Both the position numbers and the translations under genes were made by a program. 64,000 nucleotides of DNA from Polaromonas naphthalenivorans CJ2. GTDB lineage: Bacteria; Pseudomonadota; Gammaproteobacteria; Burkholderiales; Burkholderiaceae_C. The notes under the pieces were generated by a model. That model was given only the letters and a program-made list of their open reading frames with translations, had not been told where the DNA came from and made no database searches. The stretch lies in assembly GCF_000015505.1 (NCBI RefSeq), contig NC_008757.1:62001-126000 (forward strand), written 5' to 3'. Within the stretch, counting starts at the first letter, position 1; each line of letters opens with the position of its first letter. This document shows positions 26,665-34,003 of this stretch, in pieces.

Positions 26665-27492
26665 ATGCAACAAAAAATATTCACTACGTTCAGCCTCTTC
26701 CAAGATGAGGAGGCCGATGATTTGAAATCAGAGTTGATTCGGATCAATGAGTTAATTGCGCGGGGCGCTATTTTCGTTGTCAATCATTCAGGGGGAAAGG
26801 ATTCTCAGGCGATGTTTCACTTCATTACTGATCTGGTTCCGAGAAGCCAGATTTTTGTAGTGCATGCCGAACTCCCAGAAGTTGAATGGGAAGGGGTTTT
26901 GGAACACATCCAATCAACAGTGCTGGGAATGACGGTACACACCTGCCGTTCTCGTCGAATGTTACTGGAAATGATCCGTGAAAGGGGAATGTTTCCATCA
27001 CCCTCCATTCGTCAATGCACGAGTGATCTAAAAAGGGGACCAATTGAAAGAACGATACGAAGAACCGGTCATAAGTTGATCGTCAATTGCATAGGACTGA
27101 GATCGGATGAGTCAAGTAACCGTGCCAAGCTCGCTACGTTCAAGTATTCTGAAAAGAACAGCAAGAATGACCGGGAATGGTATGACTGGCTGCCCATCCA
27201 TCACTGGACCGTTGAAGCCGTTTTTGCAAAAATCAAAGCTACCGGACAAGTACCTCATTGGGCATATTCCGTAGGGATGTCTAGGCTTTCCTGTGTTTTT
27301 TGCATCATGGCATCAACAAAGGATCTGACCATTGCTGCGCAACACAATCCGAAACTCTACAGCACCTATGTAGGGCTAGAGCACACAACAGGACAAGTCA
27401 TGATGATGCCCTCAAAAAGCAAAGGCAGACAAACCCTGGAGCAGATAACTGGCGTTATCGCTGAACCGGAAGCCGAGCTCGTACCGGCCTAA
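26665..27492 (+). CDS. PAPS reductase-like adenine-nucleotide alpha-hydrolase (PP-loop ATPase)
   Basis: 275-aa protein of the phosphoadenosine phosphosulfate reductase/ATP-pyrophosphatase fold. The PP-loop is VNHSGGKDSQAMF (about residues 38-50). Further on come IRQCTSDLKRGPIER (about 122), a GLRSDESSNR motif (about 149) and CVFCIMAS (about 215), the Cys pair often seen in phage and plasmid members. Such proteins adenylate or transfer sulfur; close relatives include DndC-like and phage 'PAPS reductase' proteins with no proven role. ATG 26665 has GGAAG 5 nt upstream; GTG 26638 is an alternative. It stands alone with its own leader and no sulfur-pathway or dnd neighbours, so assimilatory sulfate reduction is unlikely. 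Confidence 0.82.
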   Translation: MQQKIFTTFSLFQDEEADDLKSELIRINELIARGAIFVVNHSGGKDSQAMFHFITDLVPRSQIFVVHAELPEVEWEGVLEHIQSTVLGMTVHTCRSRRMLLEMIRERGMFPSPSIRQCTSDLKRGPIERTIRRTGHKLIVNCIGLRSDESSNRAKLATFKYSEKNSKNDREWYDWLPIHHWTVEAVFAKIKATGQVPHWAYSVGMSRLSCVFCIMASTKDLTIAAQHNPKLYSTYVGLEHTTGQVMMMPSKSKGRQTLEQITGVIAEPEAELVPA

Positions 27493-27527
27493 TCAAGTAT
27501 TGAAAACGAAACTTTAAAACCTGAACG

Positions 27528-27558
27528 GCCAAGTGCAACCTCTCAGGTTGCACTTGGC
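27528..27558 (+). terminator. hairpin after the PAPS-reductase-like gene
   Basis: Perfect 14-bp stem GCCAAGTGCAACCT (27528-27541) with AGGTTGCACTTGGC (27545-27558) and a 3-nt loop, but no T-run after it. Likely a terminator or 3'-end stabiliser. Confidence 0.5.
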
Positions 27559-27570
27559 TGACTAGCCAAT

Positions 27571-27655
27571 GCTTTCCCATGAGGCTGTTGGGCTTCATAG
27601 GAAAGCTACGTGCTTGCGTCTTTTTAACTACCTCCACTGAGGAATGAATCGACGC
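27571..27655 (+). promoter_or_regulatory. tandem-hairpin leader, copy D (gene at 27657)
   Basis: H1 pairs GCTTTCCCATGA (27571-27582) with TCATAGGAAAGC (27595-27606), one mismatch. H2: outer GCGTC (27616-27620) with GACGC (27651-27655), inner CCTC (27631-27634) with GAGG (27639-27642). The inner stem holds the GAGGA ribosome site and the outer stem ends 1 nt before the ATG, so translation may be controlled by folding. Confidence 0.55.
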
Positions 27656-27656
27656 T

Positions 27657-27962
27657 ATGAAAACGAAAATTCAAGTAGGCTTTCACGGATGGAGAGCCAG
27701 CACGCAAGTGTCACTAGGCAGCGGCCGTGTACTGAACATCTCAACGGGTAAATGCACAGCAGGAAGCGTCAGAACTACTGCACTTGTCAGCCATATGGAA
27801 GGCATGTTTGATGTTTCATCTTCAAATGACTTTCTGATGATTCTTTCGCAAACCCGATACTCACTGTGCTCGAAGAAAGCAGTTCGCACACAACACGAAA
27901 CGGCGCTAAAAAATCTCAAGAGCGTTAAGGCCCAGGCACTCGCTCATTACACGATGAGTTAA
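27657..27962 (+). CDS. hypothetical basic protein, 101 aa
   Basis: Unrecognised. Basic, with a Ser/Thr-rich centre and a Lys-rich helical C-terminus (NLKSVKAQALAHYTMS). No signal peptide or membrane span. Single-gene unit between a leader double hairpin and a terminator. Confidence 0.55.
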   Translation: MKTKIQVGFHGWRASTQVSLGSGRVLNISTGKCTAGSVRTTALVSHMEGMFDVSSSNDFLMILSQTRYSLCSKKAVRTQHETALKNLKSVKAQALAHYTMS

Positions 27963-27972
27963 ATCTGGAATG

Positions 27973-28000
27973 GCCATGATCAACATGGCCGCTTTTTAAT
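27973..28000 (+). terminator. rho-independent terminator after the 27657 gene
   Basis: Stem GGCCATG (27973-27979) with CATGGCC (27985-27991), then GCTTTTTAA. Confidence 0.75.
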
Positions 28001-28030
28001 ACCCAGCCTACGGGCCAAACCTCCCTCGAG

Positions 28031-28115
28031 AGGCTTTCTATTGGCTTGACACATCAGACCAACAGAAAGCCTTTGGCTTAATCCTTTTTAACCACTCTTT
28101 ATTGAGTATGAAAGG
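28031..28115 (+). promoter_or_regulatory. tandem-hairpin leader, copy E (gene at 28124)
   Basis: H1 pairs AGGCTTTCTATTGG (28031-28044) with CCAACAGAAAGCCT (28059-28072), one mismatch. H2: outer CCTTT (28083-28087) with AAAGG (28111-28115), inner ACTC (28094-28097) with GAGT (28104-28107). It ends 8 nt before the ATG; the AAAGG half also is the likely ribosome site. Confidence 0.55.
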
Positions 28116-28123
28116 TAATTTTT

Positions 28124-29254
28124 ATGAGCAGTGAATATATTTATGACCGCGCTGCGGTCCGCTTGAAGGGTGTTCGCTTTGAGTACATAGCACTTTATAT
28201 TCTGAGCCACTCCAACAACGTTGACCCATATATTCCCAACTGGAATCTCTACGGCTTTTCAAAATTGGAAGATGCTCTTGATATTCCACTGAAGTATTGC
28301 TACTACTGTGATGATGGGATTACGCGCGGCAAGAAAGGTCAAATGATCAGTGGTGAATTTGACATTAATAAATGGCGCGTGGCAATCGAAAGAGCGCCGA
28401 TCATCAAGGATGAGTTCAGGCTGCAATTGAAATTTTGTGATGAAAAACATAGTGAATCGCATCCTCTGCTTAAACTTGAAAAAATTAAAGCATTTGCGGT
28501 TCAGTTAGATTTGCATTTGGAGATCGAAAGCATTCTAGGGCACTCGGAAGCTGCATGGCTTGTGTTGGACCTGAACAATCCTGAACATGTTGATTTGGCC
28601 TGGGCTACAACTCGGGACATGAGCGATGCTGAATCCAATGATTCCTATAAAAGGCTGATGCTGCCTTTTAATTTTTTACAACGTCAAGTTGCAGAAAGGT
28701 TTTTTGGCCATCTTGGGTATTGTGACGAGAAGAGAGCGTCAGCCACAGTGCTACGGAAACAGTCCAACTTCGATCTCCCAGAAACAATCTACAAATTTGA
28801 ATTCCCTGTGGATGATCAACCCGTTTACAAGGATGTCCGGTTTGTTGTGGTCAATTGGCTGGGCAGGATTTTGAGCTGCAGTCCAGATCGCTGGTTTTGC
28901 CTGAAATTGATCGAGCTGGAAAAGAAGCATCTGGGAACGGCTGAGTCTGCGTACATCAAATTTAAGAAACACATGAAAGCTCTCCAAGTCACTTCTCACG
29001 AAGGGATGACGATTGAAGTCATGGCATCCTTATCCGGCGCACAGCGTGCAGAAATGACGCAGTGGGACATGGACAAACGCGATCGACTGTTTGCCCGGTT
29101 GCATAAACCGGGCATGTCCGCCATCTTCACCGAAGTAGTTAAGGACCATATCCAGGCAATGGCATTGGCGCCATACATTGAGTGCAATCTTGCGATTTCA
29201 GAAATGAAAACCGCCAAAAAGCCTCAAGTCGAGCAAATGACTTTCGACATCTAA
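28124..29254 (+). CDS. hypothetical protein, 376 aa
   Basis: The largest unrecognised protein in the small-gene region. Soluble, no signal peptide, with acidic and aromatic-rich segments (KYCYYCDDG near residue 57) and a helical C-terminal third ending TAKKPQVEQMTFDI. No Walker, HTH or nuclease motif is visible to me. It has its own two-hairpin leader and its own terminator, so it is an independent unit like its neighbours. Confidence 0.65.
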   Translation: MSSEYIYDRAAVRLKGVRFEYIALYILSHSNNVDPYIPNWNLYGFSKLEDALDIPLKYCYYCDDGITRGKKGQMISGEFDINKWRVAIERAPIIKDEFRLQLKFCDEKHSESHPLLKLEKIKAFAVQLDLHLEIESILGHSEAAWLVLDLNNPEHVDLAWATTRDMSDAESNDSYKRLMLPFNFLQRQVAERFFGHLGYCDEKRASATVLRKQSNFDLPETIYKFEFPVDDQPVYKDVRFVVVNWLGRILSCSPDRWFCLKLIELEKKHLGTAESAYIKFKKHMKALQVTSHEGMTIEVMASLSGAQRAEMTQWDMDKRDRLFARLHKPGMSAIFTEVVKDHIQAMALAPYIECNLAISEMKTAKKPQVEQMTFDI

Positions 29255-29273
29255 AGTTTTATTTTTTCAACCC

Positions 29274-29306
29274 AAAAAGCCACTTTTGAGAAGTGGCTTT
29301 TTTATT
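29274..29306 (+). terminator. rho-independent terminator after the 28124 gene
   Basis: Stem AAAAAGCCACTT (29274-29285), 5-nt loop, AAGTGGCTTTTTT (29291-29303). Confidence 0.85.
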
Positions 29307-29320
29307 TAAAAGAAGGTTTT

Positions 29321-29683
29321 ATGCGAATCATTCAAGGTTTCCCTTTTCGTACTGACGGTGGAGTAAATACGCAACTGGAAGGCGGTCAATGCATCATTGG
29401 TGCAGACGGTTCGACCTGCTTGGGAGAACTTGTTGCCGATGAGGAGTTCACTTCAAAGGTGATCACCGCGTTGAACCAGCATGAGAAGCTGGAAGTTCCA
29501 CGATTCATCCTGCTGAGTATTTTGGAAATGGCTGAAAGCAATTACCAAGATGTATCTACAGGCTTGGACGATGGCACATACACAGCCATTGAAAACCCAA
29601 ACTTCATTGTGCACGGTCAAGCCCTTGATTACTTCAAAGGCTTGCTCAACAGTCACGTGAAGATAGCTGCAATCGCAGCTTAG
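29321..29683 (+). CDS. hypothetical protein, 120 aa
   Basis: Unrecognised acidic protein (MRIIQGFPFRTDGGVNTQLE...). AAGAAGG lies 4-10 nt before the ATG. It begins right after the previous gene's terminator and is followed by its own terminator at 29705, so it is monocistronic. Confidence 0.6.
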   Translation: MRIIQGFPFRTDGGVNTQLEGGQCIIGADGSTCLGELVADEEFTSKVITALNQHEKLEVPRFILLSILEMAESNYQDVSTGLDDGTYTAIENPNFIVHGQALDYFKGLLNSHVKIAAIAA

Positions 29684-29704
29684 CCCCACATAAGCACTTG
29701 TCTG

Positions 29705-29727
29705 AAACCACCTTGGTGGTTTTTTAT
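29705..29727 (+). terminator. rho-independent terminator after the 29321 gene
   Basis: Compact stem AAACCACCTTGGTGGTTTTT, an 8-bp inverted repeat followed by a T-run. Confidence 0.75.
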
Positions 29728-29756
29728 TAACGCCCTATCGGCAAAGTAAATGAAAA

Positions 29757-30275
29757 ATGACTTCTACACGTATGTTTGAAGTGATCATTGCTGGCTCCAA
29801 CGGCCAGCTGCCAATTGCATATCCCAATAGCAATGGCCTGGATGCGCTAAAAGTGATGCGCGCTCTTTCTACTCAGGGTTTCAGATCGACAGCCGAAACC
29901 ACCGCATTAGGTATTACAGAACGGTTGGGCCTTGCGGATATGGAGGCCATCTATGCTGACCAGTTGGATTCGGCCTTAGATGACGTGCAATGCCTGGTTG
30001 AACGCATTACGCAAGACATAGCTCGGCTTCGTGACATCACCATTGATCCGATGAATATCGTTTTTGGCGACAACCCTGCTTTCGAGATCCGTCCAGCCAG
30101 TGATGGAAATTTATTTAATGTTTTAAACAAGGAGCGCGGCAACGTCAGCGTTCATTACATTCATGAGGGTGTGAAATGCGATGTTTTCGCTCAAGACTCA
30201 CTAGAGCCGATTGATACTGTTTCGGTCCAAACCACTGAGCTTGTGAAACTGATGGAAAGCAAAATCATTACCTGA
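29757..30275 (+). CDS. hypothetical protein, 172 aa
   Basis: Unrecognised acidic soluble protein. The first half looks like an alpha/beta domain (FEVIIAGSNGQLPIAYPNSN), then helical (LDDVQCLVERITQDIARLRD, about residue 72). No membrane span. Monocistronic, followed by a hairpin with T-run at 30315. Confidence 0.6.
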   Translation: MTSTRMFEVIIAGSNGQLPIAYPNSNGLDALKVMRALSTQGFRSTAETTALGITERLGLADMEAIYADQLDSALDDVQCLVERITQDIARLRDITIDPMNIVFGDNPAFEIRPASDGNLFNVLNKERGNVSVHYIHEGVKCDVFAQDSLEPIDTVSVQTTELVKLMESKIIT

Positions 30276-30314
30276 CTCCGCATTAAAGCGTAGTCATCGG
30301 TCTTAGAAAATTAC

Positions 30315-30337
30315 CGCCCCTCGATTGGGGTGTTTTT
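30315..30337 (+). terminator. rho-independent terminator after the 29757 gene
   Basis: Short stem CCGCCCC (30314-30320) with GGGGTG (30327-30332) and TTTTT. Confidence 0.65.
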
Positions 30338-30351
30338 ATTGGTGAAAGCAT

Positions 30352-30660
30352 ATGAACACAAGAAAAGCACACGGAATTCCAAGTCAAATCAACAGCTTTG
30401 TTTCAGATAAGGAAACAGAAATGACCGGGTATGGACGGCACAACCGCCTGCTCGTTTTTCACTCAAATGAAAAACGAGCACTCACTTTGCGCGAGGACCT
30501 TTCCAAGGGTCTCGCAATGAGCACCGAGGAAGACCGAATCAAGGTTCTCAATGGTTTTCAACGCATGCATCCATTAGGCGCAAGGCCTGTCAGCTCTGGG
30601 CCTTCGATTCCATACCAAAGCGCTTTTGGTTCTTCTGTCGAGCACGTCTATGCCTACTAA
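30352..30660 (+). CDS. hypothetical protein, 102 aa
   Basis: Unrecognised basic, polar protein without a membrane span. GGTGAAAG lies just before the ATG. An internal ATG after ETEMTGYGRHNR (30421) is a possible shorter start. Followed 60 nt later by another small gene. Confidence 0.5.
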   Translation: MNTRKAHGIPSQINSFVSDKETEMTGYGRHNRLLVFHSNEKRALTLREDLSKGLAMSTEEDRIKVLNGFQRMHPLGARPVSSGPSIPYQSAFGSSVEHVYAY

Positions 30661-30720
30661 GCCCGGACGCATTTTTTAAATCAAATCTATGGCCTTAACC
30701 TGGCCGGAAAGAAAAGGTCA

Positions 30721-31107
30721 ATGGCAAAAATTGTAAACCTGCAAGTGCTCATCGATGGCGATAACGATGAAGAGATAACAGAATTTTTGAGAGTGGCTCT
30801 CATGACTGCTCGACCCGACGGTTCAAGCACAATTGAAATTCTCGACTTCCATGTCGCCTCTATCGATCAGCCAACAGATGAACTGACCGACAGCATCGTC
30901 AATGAAACTTATCTAACTGGCCAGGCATTCGATAGCTGGCTCATCTACTCAGCGTCTGAAGCGAAGGCGACAGGCGAACCAAACGACGGCTACTGGTCAT
31001 ATCAGTACGGCTGGACCTCTCGGGATCTGGCCACCAGGTTTGAACCTGTTGCCAGGGACATGCCACATTCTGCCGGCAACGATGCCTGCATGATCATCGA
31101 CATTTGA
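30721..31107 (+). CDS. hypothetical acidic protein, 128 aa
   Basis: Unrecognised, strongly acidic (DGDNDEEITEFLRVAL near residue 12), with a Trp/Tyr-rich patch (DGYWSYQYGWTSRD, about 88). AAGAAAAGG precedes the ATG. The acidity might suggest a DNA-mimic or regulatory protein, but this is a guess. A terminator follows. Confidence 0.6.
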   Translation: MAKIVNLQVLIDGDNDEEITEFLRVALMTARPDGSSTIEILDFHVASIDQPTDELTDSIVNETYLTGQAFDSWLIYSASEAKATGEPNDGYWSYQYGWTSRDLATRFEPVARDMPHSAGNDACMIIDI

Positions 31108-31111
31108 AAAC

Positions 31112-31153
31112 TCCCCCACACTGGCTTGTTCGGTGCGGGGGGATTTTTTTTGC
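31112..31153 (+). terminator. rho-independent terminator after the 30721 gene
   Basis: CTCCCCCACAC pairs with GTGCGGGGGGA (31133-31143) across a ~12-nt loop, followed by eight T. Confidence 0.75.
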
Positions 31154-31234
31154 CTGTACTTGTTGAAATGCTGCATGCCGAAGCGCTTAAATATTTGGCA
31201 GTACTATATGCTTTTTAATCTTCCGGAGAATTAA

Positions 31235-31642
31235 ATGGAAAATCCAATAGATGAAGTCGTCAAGCTCAATCAACAAATTGCAGAGTTGCAAAAAAAGTCC
31301 GAGGAACTGAAAAAAAAGAATCGGCCGGTGGTTGTTGCTGAGTTGCGCGAACGCATGGCAGCTTACGGCATCACTGCCCAAGAACTGACGCGTCCAGTTC
31401 CAAAGGCGCGAATGCTGAAGGAAGATTTTGCGACACCCATCAAAGCTGTCAAGGGCAAGATCAAATCTTCGCCACTGCCAGCCAAGTTCCGCAGCCCCGA
31501 TGGCAAGAATGAGTGGAGCGGTCGCGGAATGGCACCGAAGTGGATGAACACCCTGATTGAACAAGGCCACAGCCGGGACGAGTTCCTGATTTCAAAAGAC
31601 GCGCCAGCACAAGATAAGGCAGCGGAATCCGCTAAAGCCTAA
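31235..31642 (+). CDS. H-NS-family nucleoid protein
   Basis: 135-aa H-NS/BpH3-type protein. An N-terminal coiled coil (LNQQIAELQKKSEELKKKNR, residues 9-28) for dimerisation is followed by a Lys/Ala/Pro-rich linker and the C-terminal DNA-binding segment KFRSPDGKNEWSGRGMAPKW (about 89-108), which matches the H-NS signature. Plasmid-encoded H-NS homologues silence AT-rich DNA and limit plasmid fitness cost. It lies at the end of the AT-rich small-gene block, which makes control of those genes plausible. GGAG lies upstream of the ATG. Confidence 0.85.
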   Translation: MENPIDEVVKLNQQIAELQKKSEELKKKNRPVVVAELRERMAAYGITAQELTRPVPKARMLKEDFATPIKAVKGKIKSSPLPAKFRSPDGKNEWSGRGMAPKWMNTLIEQGHSRDEFLISKDAPAQDKAAESAKA

Positions 31643-32240
31643 ATCCAGAGCTTGGCGTAGCAATACACCAAGCTGGCTGACTACGGGCAAGCGGCCAGTC
31701 CGTCACGCCGGCACCGGGTTGCTTGGGCTTCTATCGAATGCGTCCTTAGCTAGCAGCACTGTTAGGTGCTTGCTGTCTTTGTCGAGAGGGAAGACACCGA
31801 ACGGTGTGCATTAACGCAGCAGCAGGACTTAAAGGTGGCCTTTCACCACGGGGTAAAACTCAGCGCTAATACTGACTGCGGCAAAAAACATTCTCGCTCG
31901 CGGATTGACGAGTCTCGCAGGAGGAGCCTTAGCATGAAGACCGGGAATCAGAATCCCCGGCCTTCAGGCCGGGGAGCAGTCAACAAGTACAGCTGTTTTT
32001 TCGGTCCAAAAAGGCCTAGAAAAACCGGACAAAACTACATCCAGCGGCTACGATACAGGCACTACACAACAACCTGGATTCAGTTTAAACAGAACTCTCG
32101 CTACCGCATGATGCTGACTTTTTAATGCATCCATCTATTTAGCGCGATGCTAACGTGTATAGCGAATGTCAAAATGGAAGCATTTTTCGTAATATATTTG
32201 ATCGGCGGCGCAGCAGGCGTGTTTTTCTTGATCCATTGAA
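31643..32240. other. non-coding stretch with IS200/IS605 right-end-like relic
   Basis: About 600 bases without a supported gene. After a hairpin near 31650-31680 comes a structured segment ending in GAATCAGAATCCCC then GGCCTTCAGGCCGGGGAGCA and GTCAA (31946-31983). The 8-bp stem CCCCGGCC (31955-31962)/GGCCGGGG (31967-31974) after GAATC resembles the right end of IS200/IS605 elements, where the omega RNA of TnpB is encoded. No tnpB frame remains. A 21-aa hydrophobic frame (32174-32239) lacks a ribosome site. Confidence 0.45.
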
Positions 32241-32255
32241 TCCAAAGGTTCAGGC

Positions 32256-32490
32256 ATGGAGGCGCACGAGGTGCTGCCGGGGGTACACCGGGTGGCGTCT
32301 CTCGTAAAAAGGTGGCTGCTCGGCACCCACCAGGGCTCTTTCAGTGCGGATCATATGCAAGCCTACTTGGATGAATTCGCCTTTCGATTTAACCGCCGAG
32401 GGTCGCGAGCCAGGGGAAAGCTCTTCTACCGACTCCTTGAACAATCGGTAGCCATGATCCCATCTCCTTTCGGGACCTCGTCGCCAACCC
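32256..32490 (+). pseudogene. IS1595-family transposase C-terminal remnant
   Basis: The frame from 32256 reads EVLPGVHRVASLVKRWLLGT then HQGSFSADHMQAYLDEFAFR and FNRRGSRARGKLFYRLLEQS. This is the C-terminal end of an IS1595 (ISXO2-like) DDE transposase, including the conserved His of HQG and the YLDEF.FRFNRR motif. The first ~230 residues with the catalytic Asp residues are missing. After about 32490 the frame continues to 32705 without homology. Confidence 0.75.
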
Positions 32491-32694
32491 AAACCCCACA
32501 AAAGCGGGGCAAGTCCGACCTGAGCCACCCCGCACTGGCAGGACTGCGCCTGCGTCGCTCGACATGGAAATCCACGTCAGCCCATGGCGCCGCTGAATTA
32601 CCGCATTTATCTGGATACCCCGCTAACTTAATGGCATTGACATGCTCCTCACCCCTGTCATCGAGCAACTTTAGCCTTCGAAAAGTTGCACATC

Positions 32695-32712
32695 GCGTTA
32701 ATTAGGTCGCTT
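32695..32712. repeat. TTAATTAGG half-palindrome, copy 2 (degenerate)
   Basis: CGCGTTAATTAGGTCGC resembles one half of the CCTAATTAGG palindromes elsewhere, with a decayed left arm. It lies 18 nt beyond the stop of the minus-strand gene at 32730-33140. Confidence 0.35.
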
Positions 32713-32729
32713 ACTGAGCCGTAGAAGGA

Positions 32730-33140
32730 CTATGCCGAGGTACCCAGGGTCATTCTTTTCACAAGAAGTTGTGTTTGCTGCTCTGAGACCTTGAGCATTT
32801 TTTCTTGATCGAAAATGCGTTTTGGTACTTCTGAGAAAACAAAGTCACGCAAGACATACCAAAAATTGATCACTGCCAACTCAATTTCCTGCTGCTCATT
32901 AAGGCGTTCAGACACAACAGGCCTGCGCTTCCAGGGTCTCGCCCGCATCCACATCGCAATGTAGCCGTTGGCATTCAGGGGAAAGTTCGAGACTTCGTCC
33001 TTTCGACTCCATTGGACAGAGCAGTCCATGTTGGAATCAAATCCAAAAAGTACGTCTGATGCACCCAAAAATTCCAGAAACTCTTTGATATCGTCCTGCG
33101 CTGCGAATGAACTCACCATGGTCTCGTAAGGAAGCACCAT
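32730..33140 (-). CDS. hypothetical protein, 136 aa
   Basis: Unrecognised soluble protein, N-terminus MVLPYETMVSSFAAQDDIKE, with a Trp/Arg-rich centre (MWMRARPWKRRPVV, about residue 66) and a helical C-terminus. It lies 31 nt after the NERD-domain gene on the same strand, so the two probably form one operon. Confidence 0.55.
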   Translation of the reverse strand: MVLPYETMVSSFAAQDDIKEFLEFLGASDVLFGFDSNMDCSVQWSRKDEVSNFPLNANGYIAMWMRARPWKRRPVVSERLNEQQEIELAVINFWYVLRDFVFSEVPKRIFDQEKMLKVSEQQTQLLVKRMTLGTSA

Positions 33141-33171
33141 TGAAAAAACACCTTTCTGCCTTTAAGCAACA

Positions 33172-33870
33172 TCAGTCGCAACACGCTGGTGCGACTGAGA
33201 TCGCCATTAGACCTGAACCCGAAGCATGGCGTGCTGCCTTTTTCTGAAGTTGGAATCGATTGCAGTTTGCGATATGTTCATTCAGGGTCAGTACACCAGA
33301 CTTTTCTTTGATGTAGTCAGCCAGAAGTGCCACGGTTTCCCTATCAAGCTTTTGGTACATTTTGCTTGCCTTGGTCGCGGAATTGCACAATCTGGGAATA
33401 TACGAAATATCCTGCGCAGTCAGGATGGTAGCGGGGAGGGTGGGAGATATTTGCACATCCGTGCCAGGCAATACAACATAGTATTTGATTGCAATTCTGG
33501 CATCCAGATAGCCCTTCATGGCCTGAAATTTTTCAGAGCCTTGTGCAACGGGATCATTCACATGCTTACGATCGCCGTTAGCTTGTTCGAGATACCACTG
33601 ATGCCCAGCCTCAACTTTCTCACGGCCTACCAGGCATTGATTCCAGCCCTTCACCTCGAACAGGTAGACGCCGGCATTACAAATCACGATGCAATCGTAT
33701 TCGGCAGTTGCAAGCCTGGCGCCTTCTGGAAGCGGTAGGACAACGCCGGTTAAAACTCGAACGTCATCGAACGTGCGCTTGAATGCGGTGGTGAGATAGT
33801 TTGCAGCTTGAGCTTCTGAATTGTTGATGCACATGATTTGATTTCTATGGATAGATTGGAATGAAATCAT
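33172..33870 (-). CDS. NERD-domain (nuclease-related) protein
   Basis: 232-aa protein. The segment GARLATAEYDCIVICNAGVY then LFEVKGWNQ (about residues 50-78) matches the NERD domain: an E/D..D...V....G.Y..EVK core of the PD-(D/E)XK-like nuclease fold. NERD proteins are often plasmid-borne and linked to DNA processing or defence. ATG 33834 (MCINNSEAQAANY) is an alternative start and neither has a good ribosome site. It is divergent from the transfer operon starting at 34004. Confidence 0.72.
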   Translation of the reverse strand: MISFQSIHRNQIMCINNSEAQAANYLTTAFKRTFDDVRVLTGVVLPLPEGARLATAEYDCIVICNAGVYLFEVKGWNQCLVGREKVEAGHQWYLEQANGDRKHVNDPVAQGSEKFQAMKGYLDARIAIKYYVVLPGTDVQISPTLPATILTAQDISYIPRLCNSATKASKMYQKLDRETVALLADYIKEKSGVLTLNEHIANCNRFQLQKKAARHASGSGLMAISVAPACCD

Positions 33871-34003
33871 GGTGACACTGATTGGTCATTGTGCAATCAG
33901 GAAAACGGCCAAATAAGGCTGCATTATTTGTTTTTTTGAAAGCGCACCGAAAAGTGCCGCCTTTCGCCCATCTTCCGCGCTCGTGAGTTGGGAAGATGCA
34001 CGC

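Noticed and set aside
26665..27492. Calling the PP-loop protein DndC or CysH
   Set aside because: Neither dnd partners nor sulfate assimilation genes are present and the motif set does not decide between them.
32174..32239. 21-aa hydrophobic frame MEAFFVIYLIGGAAGVFFLI
   Set aside because: No ribosome site and next to an IS remnant; too short to support.
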